Origin: Hydractinia symbiolongicarpus
Lineage: Eukaryota; Cnidaria; Hydrozoa; Anthoathecata; Hydractiniidae
DNA: 64,000 nt
Reading direction: 5' to 3'
Assembly (NCBI RefSeq): GCF_029227915.1
Contig: NC_079882.1
Location: 13,354,501 to 13,418,500, forward strand
The notes below the pieces were generated by a model. It was not told the DNA's origin. It searched no databases and was given only the letters and a program-made list of their open reading frames with translations. Shown piece after piece: positions 1-13,100 of the stretch (positions within the stretch are counted from its first letter, which is position 1; each line of letters opens with the position of its first letter). Made by a program: the position numbers and the translations under genes.

Positions 1-989
1 TTCCATTGCAATTAATCATGCCCCACTAGTTAAAGCCTTTAAAAAAAATCCATGTGAATTGTGGGAAATTCTATGGAAATTTTTTTTCACTACTTGCAAA
101 TCATGTTGGTTCTTAGACAAACAAGGAGCATTGTAATATAGATAATAAATGTTCCTTGCCTGTGTCCGTCTGTCAATTTTGCTAAGGAAATGTTATTACA
201 TGTCATTTGCTGAAGGGTAATTTAGACCCTATCACATGTAATCACATCAGTAAATGAAACTGACGCCAATACCTTGCCTCTATTTGAGTAACTATGGACC
301 ATTGCGTCATCAAAAATTTTAAACAACAGTACCTCCTAAAACGTTCCTCGAAAGAAAATAATCCTATGCATTATTTTAATCAGCGCTTCATGGCCTATGC
401 AGTAGAAGTATTGGCTAAATTAATATCTAACAAGGAAACCCCTTGCAGTTTCTAACACCTGTTCCAAATAGATTCTGGATAGCTTGAAAAAGGTAAATAT
501 AAGGCAAATGTTTTTCAGTTTTTTAATCCAAATTTACTATTTTGTTGACTAAACCAATGCACTTCTTCCCTCTCCGTGAATATATGAATGTAAAAAGAAA
601 AGTCAATTATCTATGGACTGCTGATGTTATTATAAATATTTAAGTCAATTCTCTTCTCCTTTGTTTGTCTTTCTAACTAAATTTTTTTAGCAATAATAAT
701 TATGCGACTTGTTGTAAAATTCCATATGTAAAATAAGAAAGAATAACTTTTTTTAATACATGCAAAATTTTAATTTTTCCTAAGTAGAGAATTTTTGATT
801 GAATTGATCATGTTAACAGATAAAATAACAGTCAATCACTATGCAATCTAAGACATGATCTGTTAGATTTCTCAAACAGAATGATCCTCATTGATCTCGC
901 AAGTAAGAATGGCATAAAATAAATATAATTTTAATTGCTAGCTTTGTCAAGTCGAACATCATTGTTTATGTCTTGTATGTTATTTACAG
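1..989 (+). other. Intron sequence upstream of the first visible BLTP1 exon
   Basis: No exon I can defend. AT-rich, stops in every frame, no coding similarity recognised. It should be an internal BLTP1 intron, because the exon at 990 begins mid-protein. A 21-bp candidate microexon at 472-492 was considered and set aside. Confidence 0.6.
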
Positions 990-1107
990 AATATTCAAGT
1001 AACAGCTTCTACACCTTCAAGCATTGCAGTTAAATTGGAAACAGGAGAAATATCGTTGGTGTTGTCTAATAAGAATCCTGCATCTTCAGTTTTGAAATCA
1101 CCAGACT
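990..1107 (+). CDS. BLTP1: BLTP1 exon 1 of those visible
   Basis: Acceptor TTATTTACAG, donor GTAAGT. Reads NIQVTASTPSSIAVKLETGE and onward, and ends one base into a codon. No start codon, so this is an internal exon. Confidence 0.85.
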
Positions 1108-4100
1108 GTAAGTAGGAGTATAAAATTTCAGCTTATTTAATTTACAAATCATACTGCATCTATTTATTAATAACTGTATTCTGTATGTTTAAAATGGTTG
1201 CGTGCAGCTTTACATATTTCATCTATTGGCTATAATATTTTAAACTTTTGTTTTTATTTGGTAATTCGCATATAGTTTTACAAAAGACTTGAAGCCTGTG
1301 TTAAATTCTTTACAAAAGTCATGGGTAATTAACTTTTATTGTCTCCTCGATGCAGTTTCTTTGTCCGTGTACATGATGATATGTACACGGACAAAGTGAT
1401 TTTAACACTCATCCTGTGTAGAGTCTGGATACAAATATTAGTAAGTTTTCTTCTAATATTGAAATTTAAATTCGCTTTTTTGAGTCTCATTAAAAATTTT
1501 CAATGAAACGTTTGTGGATGATTAGAAGCAACTAGTCGGTGGCCCGTGGAAAAATGCATGGGAATGCACGTTCTTTTTATACCGTAATTTGTGCGTCTTA
1601 CTACTTGCGGTACTATTTTGCGCTACAGACAGACGCATACGGATATTATAATATAGATTTTTTTGCTGGGTACATGTGGTACATATTTAATTGGGATGAG
1701 AAGAAAATCATTGACAGAGAATCCAGAACAACGGCCAAGAAGATTAAAGAAACCATCAACAGTGTAGCACGTATCAAACACATAAACAGCATCTCATATC
1801 AACTTCCTGAGATTTGGTTACCAGCCCTACAGAAGAAGTAGTTACCTATATCTAGGTCCGAAAATGTTAATTACCGTAATTAACTGTAATTATCAGCTCG
1901 TTTCTGGTTGGTCAATTTTTATGAATTTCGATCCTCTGCAATGATGCTCAGCATCATTTTACTTAGCCCGATGATGGGAGAAGGATCTCCCGAAACGTCG
2001 CCTACTAAACTATCATGTTCAAGAAATGATAAACTTTCCACAGTAATATGAATACTGAACAGACAAACCGAAATAATATCTTCAATAATACTAATTTTGT
2101 TAACAAACTTGTTGGGGCGGTTAAGTAGCGTAAGGTGTTTACATGCAGCTTATATTCATACATTCATATCAGAGTATATAAAGGGGCGGTGGCAGTTCTC
2201 CTGATAAGTGTTAAAGATTGCAAAGAGTGTTAAAAATTCTCTGTTGCTATTGCGTATTTTGTATTGGCGCTCCATCACAAAACTGGAATTGGCTAAAATT
2301 ATTTGCATTGTCATAATATGGAACAATTTAAAATTTTGACCTGTGACCTGTAGAATACACCAGCCGCCCCTCTAGAGGTAAAAAAGGCTGAGTCGAGCAT
2401 GGATTATGACGTCAATGATTCTTAAAGTATTTTTTGTAACTCACGCTATATCAGTGGCATTATTACTCATCGTAAATGTAATTGTCAAGTTAACTTTGTC
2501 GGACTTAAAGATTACCACCCAAATTTAAAATTACCAGTTGAAAAAAATATGGCACCTTCATAGATAGAGCACTGTGAATTAGATTGAATTTTAATCAAAA
2601 GGGTTTCACACGTAAATGATAAAGGTAGAACAGCTTATCCACCACTGTACATTCAGTGCCATAAGCCAGTTTGACTTAAAAAAAAGAAAAAAATGTTCAT
2701 TTTTGATCTGTTTTTGTTGGTTGAATTTACCTATTGTAAACAAAATTATCATTTTCTAAAAACATTTCTTAACAATCTCAATATTTTTACTAGATCACAG
2801 TTTCTCAATAAGTGGTTAAGCAGCGCTCGTTCTGCAATTATACAGTCTAGATTAATTTAAAAGAATCAAATATATTTTTCCATTCTATTAACTTTTGTTT
2901 TAAATTACAACTCGTTAATTTTGCAATATCTATCTACTATTAAAGTGCTAGTTATTTGTTTATTTTATTTGTAAAAATAATGTGGGAACATCAAGCACAG
3001 GTTCACAAGTCGGAGAGTACAAAATTTTTCCCCCATTTTTTTTTCACCACATACCCCAATAAACGTTCGGCACTTAATCACCACACCAAGTATAATAAGA
3101 TACAAGATAATTCAGGTAAAAATTTAAATCTGCGTCTTGGAATTAGGCCATTTGAGACATTTCAGTCAGTCAGTCAGTATCCAGTCAGTCTCAGTTAATT
3201 ACGAGTTTAACAATACCCATTGCATTGTTATCCAATTTTAAAACATTGGGCTGATAAAAAAGGCTATTTTCAACTGTTGTCAGATTAATGTTTCACACTT
3301 ACTTTTAAACTAGATAAAGCTACAAACACGTATGGTAAAGCTCAAGTCGAAGTACATGTATCAATTGGACAGTTTAACAAGGTATCTTTTTATTCTAACT
3401 AGACATCTTTCTGATACTCAATACTTAATGTTTGATTTTCATTTTTTGTGTTTTGAGAATTTTTTAATATACGAAAATCATGTATAATACTTGCACATTT
3501 TATTCATAGCTAGGCTCCCATATTTTTGTTGTTGTTGTCTCGCACAAGGTCTTCAAATCCGACCCTATATTGAGCCAGTCTCTTTAGCGTCATTTTGTTA
3601 TGCGAGAGTCAGGTCTAAAAAGACTCCCGTAATAAAGTTATACATGTCTAAATTTTTATTATTTTTATTTATGCTCAAAACAAATACATGATTAACACAC
3701 TTGTAAAATAAGATATTCTAAACAAAGTTTACTTTTAAAAAAATCCAACACAAGCCTTTAAATGAAGAAATAGTACCCACGTGATAAAAGCATACATCAA
3801 CAGAATTTCATCCTTCGATTTAATTTACCTCTCAATTATGATTCCCACACCCCTTTTATAACACAATTCTCGAATGCTATTATAATCTATGTATATCTTT
3901 GCAACCACATTGAGCACATTGATATGGTCTCTTTCTGGCAATAGAGCTGTATTGTTGGTATCATGTCTATGTCGTATTGACATGTATTTTACAAATTTGA
4001 TAGTAATATCCTTCCTCTTTCCTTTTTGTATCTTCTCTACTTTTAAGCAACGGGTGACAACTCGAAATATTAAAAAAACAACAATTAAAAAGGCACATGG

Positions 4101-7100
4101 AGCTGTCTTCTCCGTTATTGCAGCTAATTATGCACACTGATTGCTAAGATAAAAATGGATCATAAAATTATCAAATCATTGTTGCTGAAAAAGTAACTGA
4201 CACAATTTAACATAACTCGTTATGCATAATTTTGCAGTGCAGCAACATGAACAAATATGTGCTTGCTCAACACAAAGAATGAACAAATACTTGGTCAATG
4301 ACAGAAACAATTTTTTATGTCATGTCTTACTAGTATGAAGACTAATTTTCAACTGACTGCAAAAAATGCCAAAAAAAACATGATTTATATGTATTTTCCT
4401 TGAGACATGACTAAGGCCATTACCATTTTTTAAAGAACAAAACATGATTTTTATGTATGTCCCTTGAGACATGCCTAAGGCCATTACCATTTTGTAAAGA
4501 ACAAAGGTAATAACATTAAACATGCCTCAATGCATAACAGTCCCTGAAGAACACAACTAAATATAATAGAAATCAAAAACCTTTATACACATAAAGACTC
4601 AGTACACTCATAAACATTAAAACAGATACATAAACAAAGACTTTACACATAAAAACCAAAAACACTAAAACTAAGACTGTTTCAATCAGTAGAAAAGAAT
4701 CTTCCATACATTGAGACATGGTTGTTCCTTTTAACTATTATTTTCTTGTATATATTGTAAAAGTTGGAAAACCGGATTTACGAGTATTTTTTTTATCGTA
4801 GCTTGTAACTATGCAAATAAATATATTTTATTTCAATTATATTTTTATATTTCAAACTCATCAGCTCTGTATAAACATTTAAGTTTTAAAAGGTTCCGTA
4901 ATTAAGATTTAAGAATCTATCCCAGTTCTTATTAAAACGGCCGGTCTTTTTCTTGCCCTTTTTCTTCAAGTTTTCATTTCCAGTTATGCTTTTTAACGAA
5001 GCGGATTTTGTTTAACTAAACCGAGCTCCAGGGATTCCTTGGAAAGACCGGGTTCAAGCACGCCATATTGGTTATACTCCAGCTTGTTCAAGTTTTTTGA
5101 AGCGTAAATTTTTGGTTGGGTTAGTATAATTATTTAAGTGCTCAAATTTAAGTTTTATCAATGTTTAAGATATTCTCATAATTATGTATAGTTTTCCAAG
5201 CGGCTGACTTATACCCCTTTTTTTGCCAGGGGTCTGGTCTTCTGAATTTCGTTGTTTTTCAAGTGGGGCACAAGGTCTTTTCCTTCCTGTCAGTTTGCCC
5301 CAAACTGACCAAAGGAATACTTAAAACAACATATCAAATGAAAATAAATATTTAAGCTATATAACCGAAACTAAAATAAGAATTGTTGAAAAACTATTTA
5401 GCAAGCTAGCAATAGCTATTTTACATTGTTTACCATAGTTTTTTCAGCAAGTTTCTGTCAGCATAGGCTACAGTATATATAGCTACATATTTTTCAGTAC
5501 ACCAGTATAGGTTAAAGTATATAGTTAGCTGCCCGCGTTTTAAAATTTAGTAGGATCCAACTTCATGGTCAAATCTATGGTATCTTAGTGTATAAATCTT
5601 AAACCAATGGCGCCGATATAAAAAACATACGGATATAAATTATAAATGTTCAGTGTATTGTTAAAGGTTTATTTTTCACAGATTATTTTTGAACATTTGA
5701 GAAGACCTTGATACTAATATAATTTAAAAAATTATAAGATTCATAAATAGGATTGGATCCTTTTCTTACGCCTGGTCGTTGCGATCGCCTGCATAAGCAG
5801 AGGACCGGCCTTTAAAGTCGATTTCCCACTTTTCGTGCTGTGCGTAATGAAGTGCTATCGTCTGTAATAATATGAGAAATATTTTCTAAACTTTGTATTT
5901 GTATGACCTCATTTTCAAGAACCAAACTATTTGGGAGCTCACTTGCGCTTAAGTACTGGTTTGTGTATCCTAGGTTTGTGTACCACTTTGTTCTTTCGGA
6001 GAGGATATGATCAAGATCACCTTGATTCCAAAAAGAAACTTTTTAAGAGCCGACTAAACGATCGCAAGCAGGGAATTACACATCATTGTGTACCAATAAA
6101 AGTTCCAAGCCTAACATCCCCTTGATGAAAAGATCCCTGTACCGACTTTAGAATAGTGAAAGGCCCTGGATTAGTTTCAACGTCACCAGAAATTAAAAGT
6201 ACTATACGGCGACAGTTTTTATATGTGGGGTTCACAATAGTGGTGGTAACGTGTGATCGAGAAGAAAAACTCTTAAAAGCTAAAGAAACCTCTGTCATTT
6301 TGTTTTGAAGCAGGCTCAAAAAATTGAGTAATTTCACCAATAAGTTCACTAATAAGTTCACCGATAAGTTTACTATTAAGTTCACCAATAATTTCACTAT
6401 CAAGTTCACCAATAATTTTATTATTAAGTTCGCCGATAAGTAAATTCAAGTTCAAGGTTCAGTAAGTTCAATTAATTCTGTCTGTCGAGTTTCTTCTCTT
6501 TTATACTCTACCAAGTGACGGTAGCTGAACCTAAAAAAAAGAAAAAAAAATTCATTGTAATTTTTTTTTTTAATAGCACGGTATAAAATTAACAAACTTA
6601 TGTCTGCTAGGATACCAACACCTTACAAACAGTTTTTACCTCCCACTCTTAAATAAATTATAACATGAAAATCGTTTATAAAATACTAGCTGTTAACCTG
6701 TTGTAATCCACAGGTTTGCCAGATTAACTGGTTGTATATGTATCTCTATCTTCCATCCGGCGATTCTAAAGATTCCGCCCCGCGTGGCGATGGCGGAAAT
6801 CAAAAAGCCTAACAGGTCCTGGGGACAAGGTTGACAAATTTTCAGAAAAAGCCCGGCAAAATTTGATTATTGTTTTGTCTCGTTTATTTTGATCTATCTT
6901 TGCAAACAATCAAAACTATTATTGGGAGAAAGAGTTGTCATATACTAAATTCATCCAATGGATAGCGTTTGTTTGTTTGTTTGTAGCGCCATTGTTTCAA
7001 TTATTGGAGAACTTCGTCCCTGGACATTTGTATTTCAGCTGCATGCACAAAAAATGGCTGCTGCAGCTCATGTTGAGAGTGTCTTGAAGTCAACGCTCAC

Positions 7101-10100
7101 ACGTTAGTGCGGAAATTTTATAAACGACCGATAGCAATATATATGGACCGATATGTATACTAACGGAGCACTGGGTGAGAATTCAGAGTGCTCAGAGTAT
7201 TGGACGAAGTTTCAACCAAACAACACGTTTAGATGACGTGACGTGGCCTATTTGTGGTTGTGGTTGTAGCGGCCTAGGGTGGTGCATGGCCCCTCCAAAA
7301 CTTTTGTTGCCCATGGTTAAGATTTGAAATAGTTAAATCTAGGAGGTCAAAATCTCACAATGACCACTTGACTATCATAGGTCGTATTTCAGTAATGACT
7401 ACCTGAACCTAGATGTTGCATGTTGTCAAAATTGTGGCAAACAAGGAGGTGGATCGACTTTACATTGGAAAATGCGTTTAGCCAATTACAAATTTCATAT
7501 AGGGAGAGGACTTGAGAGCTGCAGAATACTGCGTCATTTTGTTAAAGATTGTCCTGAGGAAACCTTAACAGAGTTAGTAAACAATACAGTATTAATGTGT
7601 AAAAGTGACATAGATTCGCTATCGTTACGGGAAGAGAATACTGGATTTTAACACTAGTTTCTCAACACAAGGGTCTAAATGGCTCACATGATTGTTATAG
7701 AAATAAAAGTATTGAGAGGGAAAATGTTTTCGAATGATTCTTGTAATTAATATTTCTTTTAACGTAATATAATGTTCCGCAATGCGCTCAGTAATTGTTC
7801 TGTTTTTAGATTATGCATTTAATATGTAAACGTTTTTAGGAATAATTAATTGCCTTGGTTACTAATTGTTTTCTGTTAGGCCATTAGTACGGGTAAATTT
7901 GAATGCAAATTTAGGTGAAACCCTCACTCCAAAAATTACTTAAATAAAACATGCAAAAGTCTGTAGTTACCTCGTCCAGGTAAACTGTAACCAAGTGTTT
8001 TATTTTTTTGGTCAAGCGCTTTTGTGATTTTATAGAAAAAATAATGGTATAACTTTTGTCTCAACAAAAACAACATGTCGTTTTATTGCCTAACTAAAAC
8101 AGTCACCCAGTATTTTTATTATGTCTAAAAATTTCTTGCAAAAGTTTTGAAATTTATCTTAACTGGTTTTAACACAGGTACAACATGTCAATACCTAAAT
8201 TACTTAGACATGGTGAAACACACAGGTTATCCAGGCTGTACCTACCTTAGGCAAAGTTTAAAGTTTAGAAGGCATAAACCCAGGGAACCCAAGGTATAAA
8301 ATGATATTGGCTTTATATTATAGAGCTTAAAAAGTTAGTTCACAAGTCTTCTTAAATTTTTTAAAAAGCTCTTTTCGTTCTCAAGATGTTTCGCATTTAA
8401 AAAATTTCAAATTTAATTATGCTGCATAAATTATGTCATATTTAAGTAATAGCAAATTTTGACATTTTCTGTCATCAGTAATTTTAGAGCTGTTGATACA
8501 TTCAAACTATCAATGCATAGATATTTTAAAGGTCAATTGAATAACATATAATTTTTCGCTGAAATGACACTCGTTTGCTTGTCCCAGACCTATACAAACC
8601 TTAGTTCATTTATCCATGCGGAAAAAGTTTTGGCAATATTTAGGCAAAAACCACCACAAGACACCATTTTGATTTTAAAACTGGATAGGAGTTGATCATT
8701 ATGAATTTATCTGAATTTGGCCGTCACTATTTCGGATGTCTATAGCACAACTGTTTCTCACACACAGATAATGATGTTATTTTTGTTGTTGTTGTTGTTT
8801 TTGTATCTTTGGTTCTTTGCCTAGCCTGTAGATTAATTGTTCATATATTATGCATAAGGCATCTTTTATATGTTTTTAGGTCAATTTTGTTAAAAAAGAT
8901 CAAGATTACGACGTCTTTGCTCGTTTCAGTACGTTATTAGAAGTAAATAACACATTGCAGGTGATTATCAATTTTGGATCAAAATAGTAACTATAACCAC
9001 ATGATGTAATTTTTTTTAACTAACCAGATAATTTTCCTCAAAAGGTCCTTTATATATTATTTTAATGCTATTCATACGGGTTGTGTTTAGTGGGTTTTAA
9101 CAGTAGGCAATCTTTTAAACTGTTTTATCAGGATTGTTTAACCCAAACTTAATTTCCAATGAGACACAACCAGTGAAACATCAATATCTTCCACCTGTTC
9201 ACTGAAATGTTATAATATTTTCATGCATTCAGTTATTTTGTTTTATCTTAGGAAAAACCAAAGCGAAGTGATCGAGAAGCCATTGTAATAGCCCTGGATA
9301 ACCCCCATTTTTTTTTTATGCCTGCTGCTGTTGATAAAGGTAGACTTTATTGATCTAGTTTTTTTTACAAAACTATTGCTTTTAACTTACCTAAACTCAT
9401 TATCAAACATAACATTGACGTTACGTTATGATATTGTAGTCTTACTAATCAATTAGTTGCAGTTTGCTAATATTTTATGCACAGGTGTTCTGGTATATTT
9501 ACATTACAAGAATGCTTATAATTACTGGATGGGGCAAAGAACTATGTTAACAAATGAGGTTTGCTGATTTCTATGACTTCGTTTTTTAACACATGGTTTC
9601 TTGCATTTTTTAATTACATTTACTCACATTTTTTGTGAAATTGATATTTACACTAAAATCACTTCTACAATGCAATTGTTACGGTTAAAGAAAGTGTGTA
9701 CTTTTATTTTTTATAGTTTCCTGCTGTTGCTGAGCACATCTTGAATAGACTTTCACAGCAACCAGTCAGAGAAAAGCTTTTCAGCTATCTGTTTTTACAA
9801 GTGAATATTCGTAATTTAGGAGTTTGTCTTCCATTAAAGGAGAAAGTGGTAAGTTTGCTGATGGCCCATGCTTGTTATATTATGACAAAAATCTCATTTA
9901 AACCACCTTTTATTATTTCAGCCTTCATGCTTGTCAACTAATTTAGCTACACCTGTCTTGCTAGGTAAAGTATTTTGAGAACTATTTAATATAGCCACGT
10001 TCTCCTTGAAGCGTAGCCCCTTTAAATACGAAGTTCTCTTGGTTCATAAAAAATAACCTTTTTTCTGCATGATGACTGCATATTGAAAGCAATTCTACTT

Positions 10101-13100
10101 GTTTAAAATAAAAGAAACATCTCCTTAGGCATCTATTATAGCTTCACTTTTACCAAAGCAGTCTTGCGTATTGTTGTTTAGATAGTGACCCGGGATCAGC
10201 TTTGCTTGTATCTGTTGAAGAATCTTCAATAACAGGGTGTAGTAGTGGCTCCTTTGTTAGTACTGGTTTGTTTCGAAAATTCTGCTTACGATTTGTTGAT
10301 AACTTCGATCATACCTATAATAACTGGCAGATAGATGAGAGTGATATTATGAATACGTGTAAGTATCTAGACGTATTTATTTAAAACAAAAATAACGCTA
10401 ATCTCTTTCAAATCCCTAACTAATGTGTATTCTTTGATCAGCAAGCAAGTTTGGGCTATCCAATGGTATTTCCCACCACTGCTTTGAATGCTACCACAGT
10501 TTTGCTTTTGAACATAGCCCTTAAAATTAACAATCTTGGTTTAATTCTGTATTCCTTGTTGCTTTAACTCTAAAAGTTTTAGGCAATGACTTTAATATAG
10601 TTGTTCGACAGATCTTTATTTGCCTAGTTTTCTTATTGTTTATTTTATTAACTTCAAGATACTATACCAGAAGGAAGTTATGACTTATGCTCACGAACGA
10701 TATCATCAGATCCACAATTAGGTACTTTCTTATATTTTTCTTTGTTTTAATGAAAATCAATAACTGTGGGCTGTGGATAGATGTCATTGAACTTTTAGAC
10801 ATGGATTGCTCCTTGGGAGAAATTTGCTGTCTATTTAATAGAAAGTAGTGACACAATACACAAGCACTAAAGGTCTGTTTCTCCAATTTGTTTAGAGTTG
10901 AATCAACCTGGCAAATGGATAATGACGCTTTTTTGGAAAATGTGTGGCATTAACATTCATTTGGACTCCAACATTGGCAAGAAGTTAAATCTGTTGACAA
11001 ATACGTTGACAGCTATTACAGGTGATTCAGACGTCGCTGATCTGTCATCAGTTGCTGAAGCTAAAGATGTTGGAGAAGAAAACAAGATTCGCATACCTAA
11101 TTATATCTCTGATGATGGGTACGATGTGGTGGATGCTCCTACTCACACAACATTGCAGGACGAAGATGAATCCCTTGAGAGACAGTTGTGGTTGCAAACT
11201 AGAATAGTAAATCAGTTTAGGTAAATACTTTAAGTTTTGTTTTTCTTATACTCCTAGATGTTCCTTGAGCTTTTTAGCTACTTTTTTCTTTTTTTTTCTT
11301 TTTTTTTATAGAAGAAACGATGCTCATCCAGATGTAATCAGTCGTGAGGTAAAACAGTTACAAGAAATAGAAGCTGCTTTATCAAAGGAGTTTTTTAAAG
11401 ATGTAAAGAGCAGATTCAAAAGGTCAAAAAAGCGTTCGACCCTATCTACTAGTAGAAAATCTTTCATTGATAAAAAGAAGACACTGTCTTACCTTTACCC
11501 AGCTTCGAAGTCGGAGCTTCATGCACTAAATTCTTCATTGAGTCACTCTTATCAACCAATTGAGCTTAAAAATTCAAACAATTACGCAAAAGATGAAATT
11601 GACGCATCGTCAATGCATGAAACTTTCACATTTGATACCGTCAGTCCAGAATTAACAGTATTTCAAAACCAAATGAGCCATGAATCATATACAGATGAAT
11701 TCACCGATATAAAGACTGTATCTTCTGATGAAAATGAAAAAGGAGTGAATCGTGTGACATTTTCGAAAAGCACGTTTAATGTTTGTCCAAGTTCTGAAAC
11801 AACTAAATCAATTTTATCGGTTAGTAATAATACTGCGTTGGATTTTGAACTGAATGTCGTCATGGACATTGAAAGTGGCAAATGCACTTTTCATACTGAG
11901 AGCAGCAATGTTAAAGATGTTAATATTGCAAATAGGTAACTATTTTTGCATTGTATTTCTTGACAAAATTGAATTGGGTCTGATTCCATGAAATTTTTGA
12001 ATCAAAAGTTGCATTTAAAACATTTTTATAGGGATGAATTTTCCAAAAAGATGTCAGGTCAAGAAGAGTCTATAAGTAGTCGAGCATTCCAAAGACCGCT
12101 CCGAACCATGTGGTCAGTAGGTCAAGTATCTTCAAATCAATCCACAATTTCCGAGAAACCTCTCATTCTAATCCCTGGTGTTAATGTGCGACTACGTTAC
12201 TTATCAAAAAATGTTGTTGGGGAAATTAGGCATGGTTCAACTGATTTTGAATCTGCTGACGTCTCATCTCAATATAATGGTTCTGTTGTCTGTGAGCACC
12301 AGTTCAACAAAACAGCCAATTTGAATGCATTTGTTTCCATCCAATCTCTTCCAAAGGAGATGATAGTTCGACCTTCTTTACTTGATTTTCTTGACAAAGC
12401 CTTAGAACCTATTATCAGAACAGATGCGGATGAAGTAAGAACTTTGGAATCTGAGTCATTAGGTGGTACTACCTCTTTTCTGTCTTCTTCTGGTAACGAC
12501 TATTACTCATTTCCGGTTAATGTTGTAGTCCTGATACGTGTGGAACCATCAGATTTAAGATTTAGCTGCCTGCCTCTGTCAAGAGTTGAGTTTCTTTTGA
12601 GAGTCCCATCTCTTGATTTTGTCGTAACGTCAAGCCCTTCCCCTGTTGCTTCTAAAGTTATCTCACCGAAAAAGAAAACCTTTAGTTCAAGAAGGAGTAA
12701 CTCTTCACAAGCGTCCATGAGTGATGTTGATATGTCGTCTGGCTTCAGTTTTACGTTATGTTTGTCACGCTTTTCATTTTGTATTTTTCATCCATATGGA
12801 AAACAGTTCAGCAGCGCAACTGATCGAGAAAATTCTTCAATGCTTGGTGCCAAAAGAAAGGAGTTCAAACCAACAGGCCAACCGATATCTGGAAGAAAAG
12901 ATTCTCTTAGTCTTAATGTAGAGTTTATCAAGTTTAATTTGTTTCGAAAAACGATTCGAATCCCCAAAGGAGATTCAGATAACTCAACTGATTTTCATAC
13001 AAGCGTAAAAATATCAGGTGTGTCAAGTTTTCCTTTTTCTTATATTAAAAAAAAATTGTTTATCTTATGAGTAGAGATTGTAGCTATAGTATGCTTTTCG

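Larger units (their letters stand above)
3382..8879 (+). other. Large BLTP1 intron carrying repeats
   Basis: Besides the entries inside it: TTTG repeats near 6968, (TTG)n near 8782, and stretches of no recognised content (3500-4370, 4510-5800, 6460-7360, 7660-8870). No further exon could be placed, and the flanking exons join in phase 0 without one. Confidence 0.55.

Noticed and set aside
472-492. Possible 21-bp BLTP1 microexon (acceptor CCAAATAG, reading ILDSLKK, donor GTAAAT)
   Set aside because: Too short to judge from sequence alone, and the family sequence in this part is not known to me well enough to confirm it.
1539-1841. 100-codon frame in the first BLTP1 intron
   Set aside because: Part of it looks repeat-derived (CCCGTGGAAAAAT at its start), it has no recognised domain, and the frame is not supported by splice sites.
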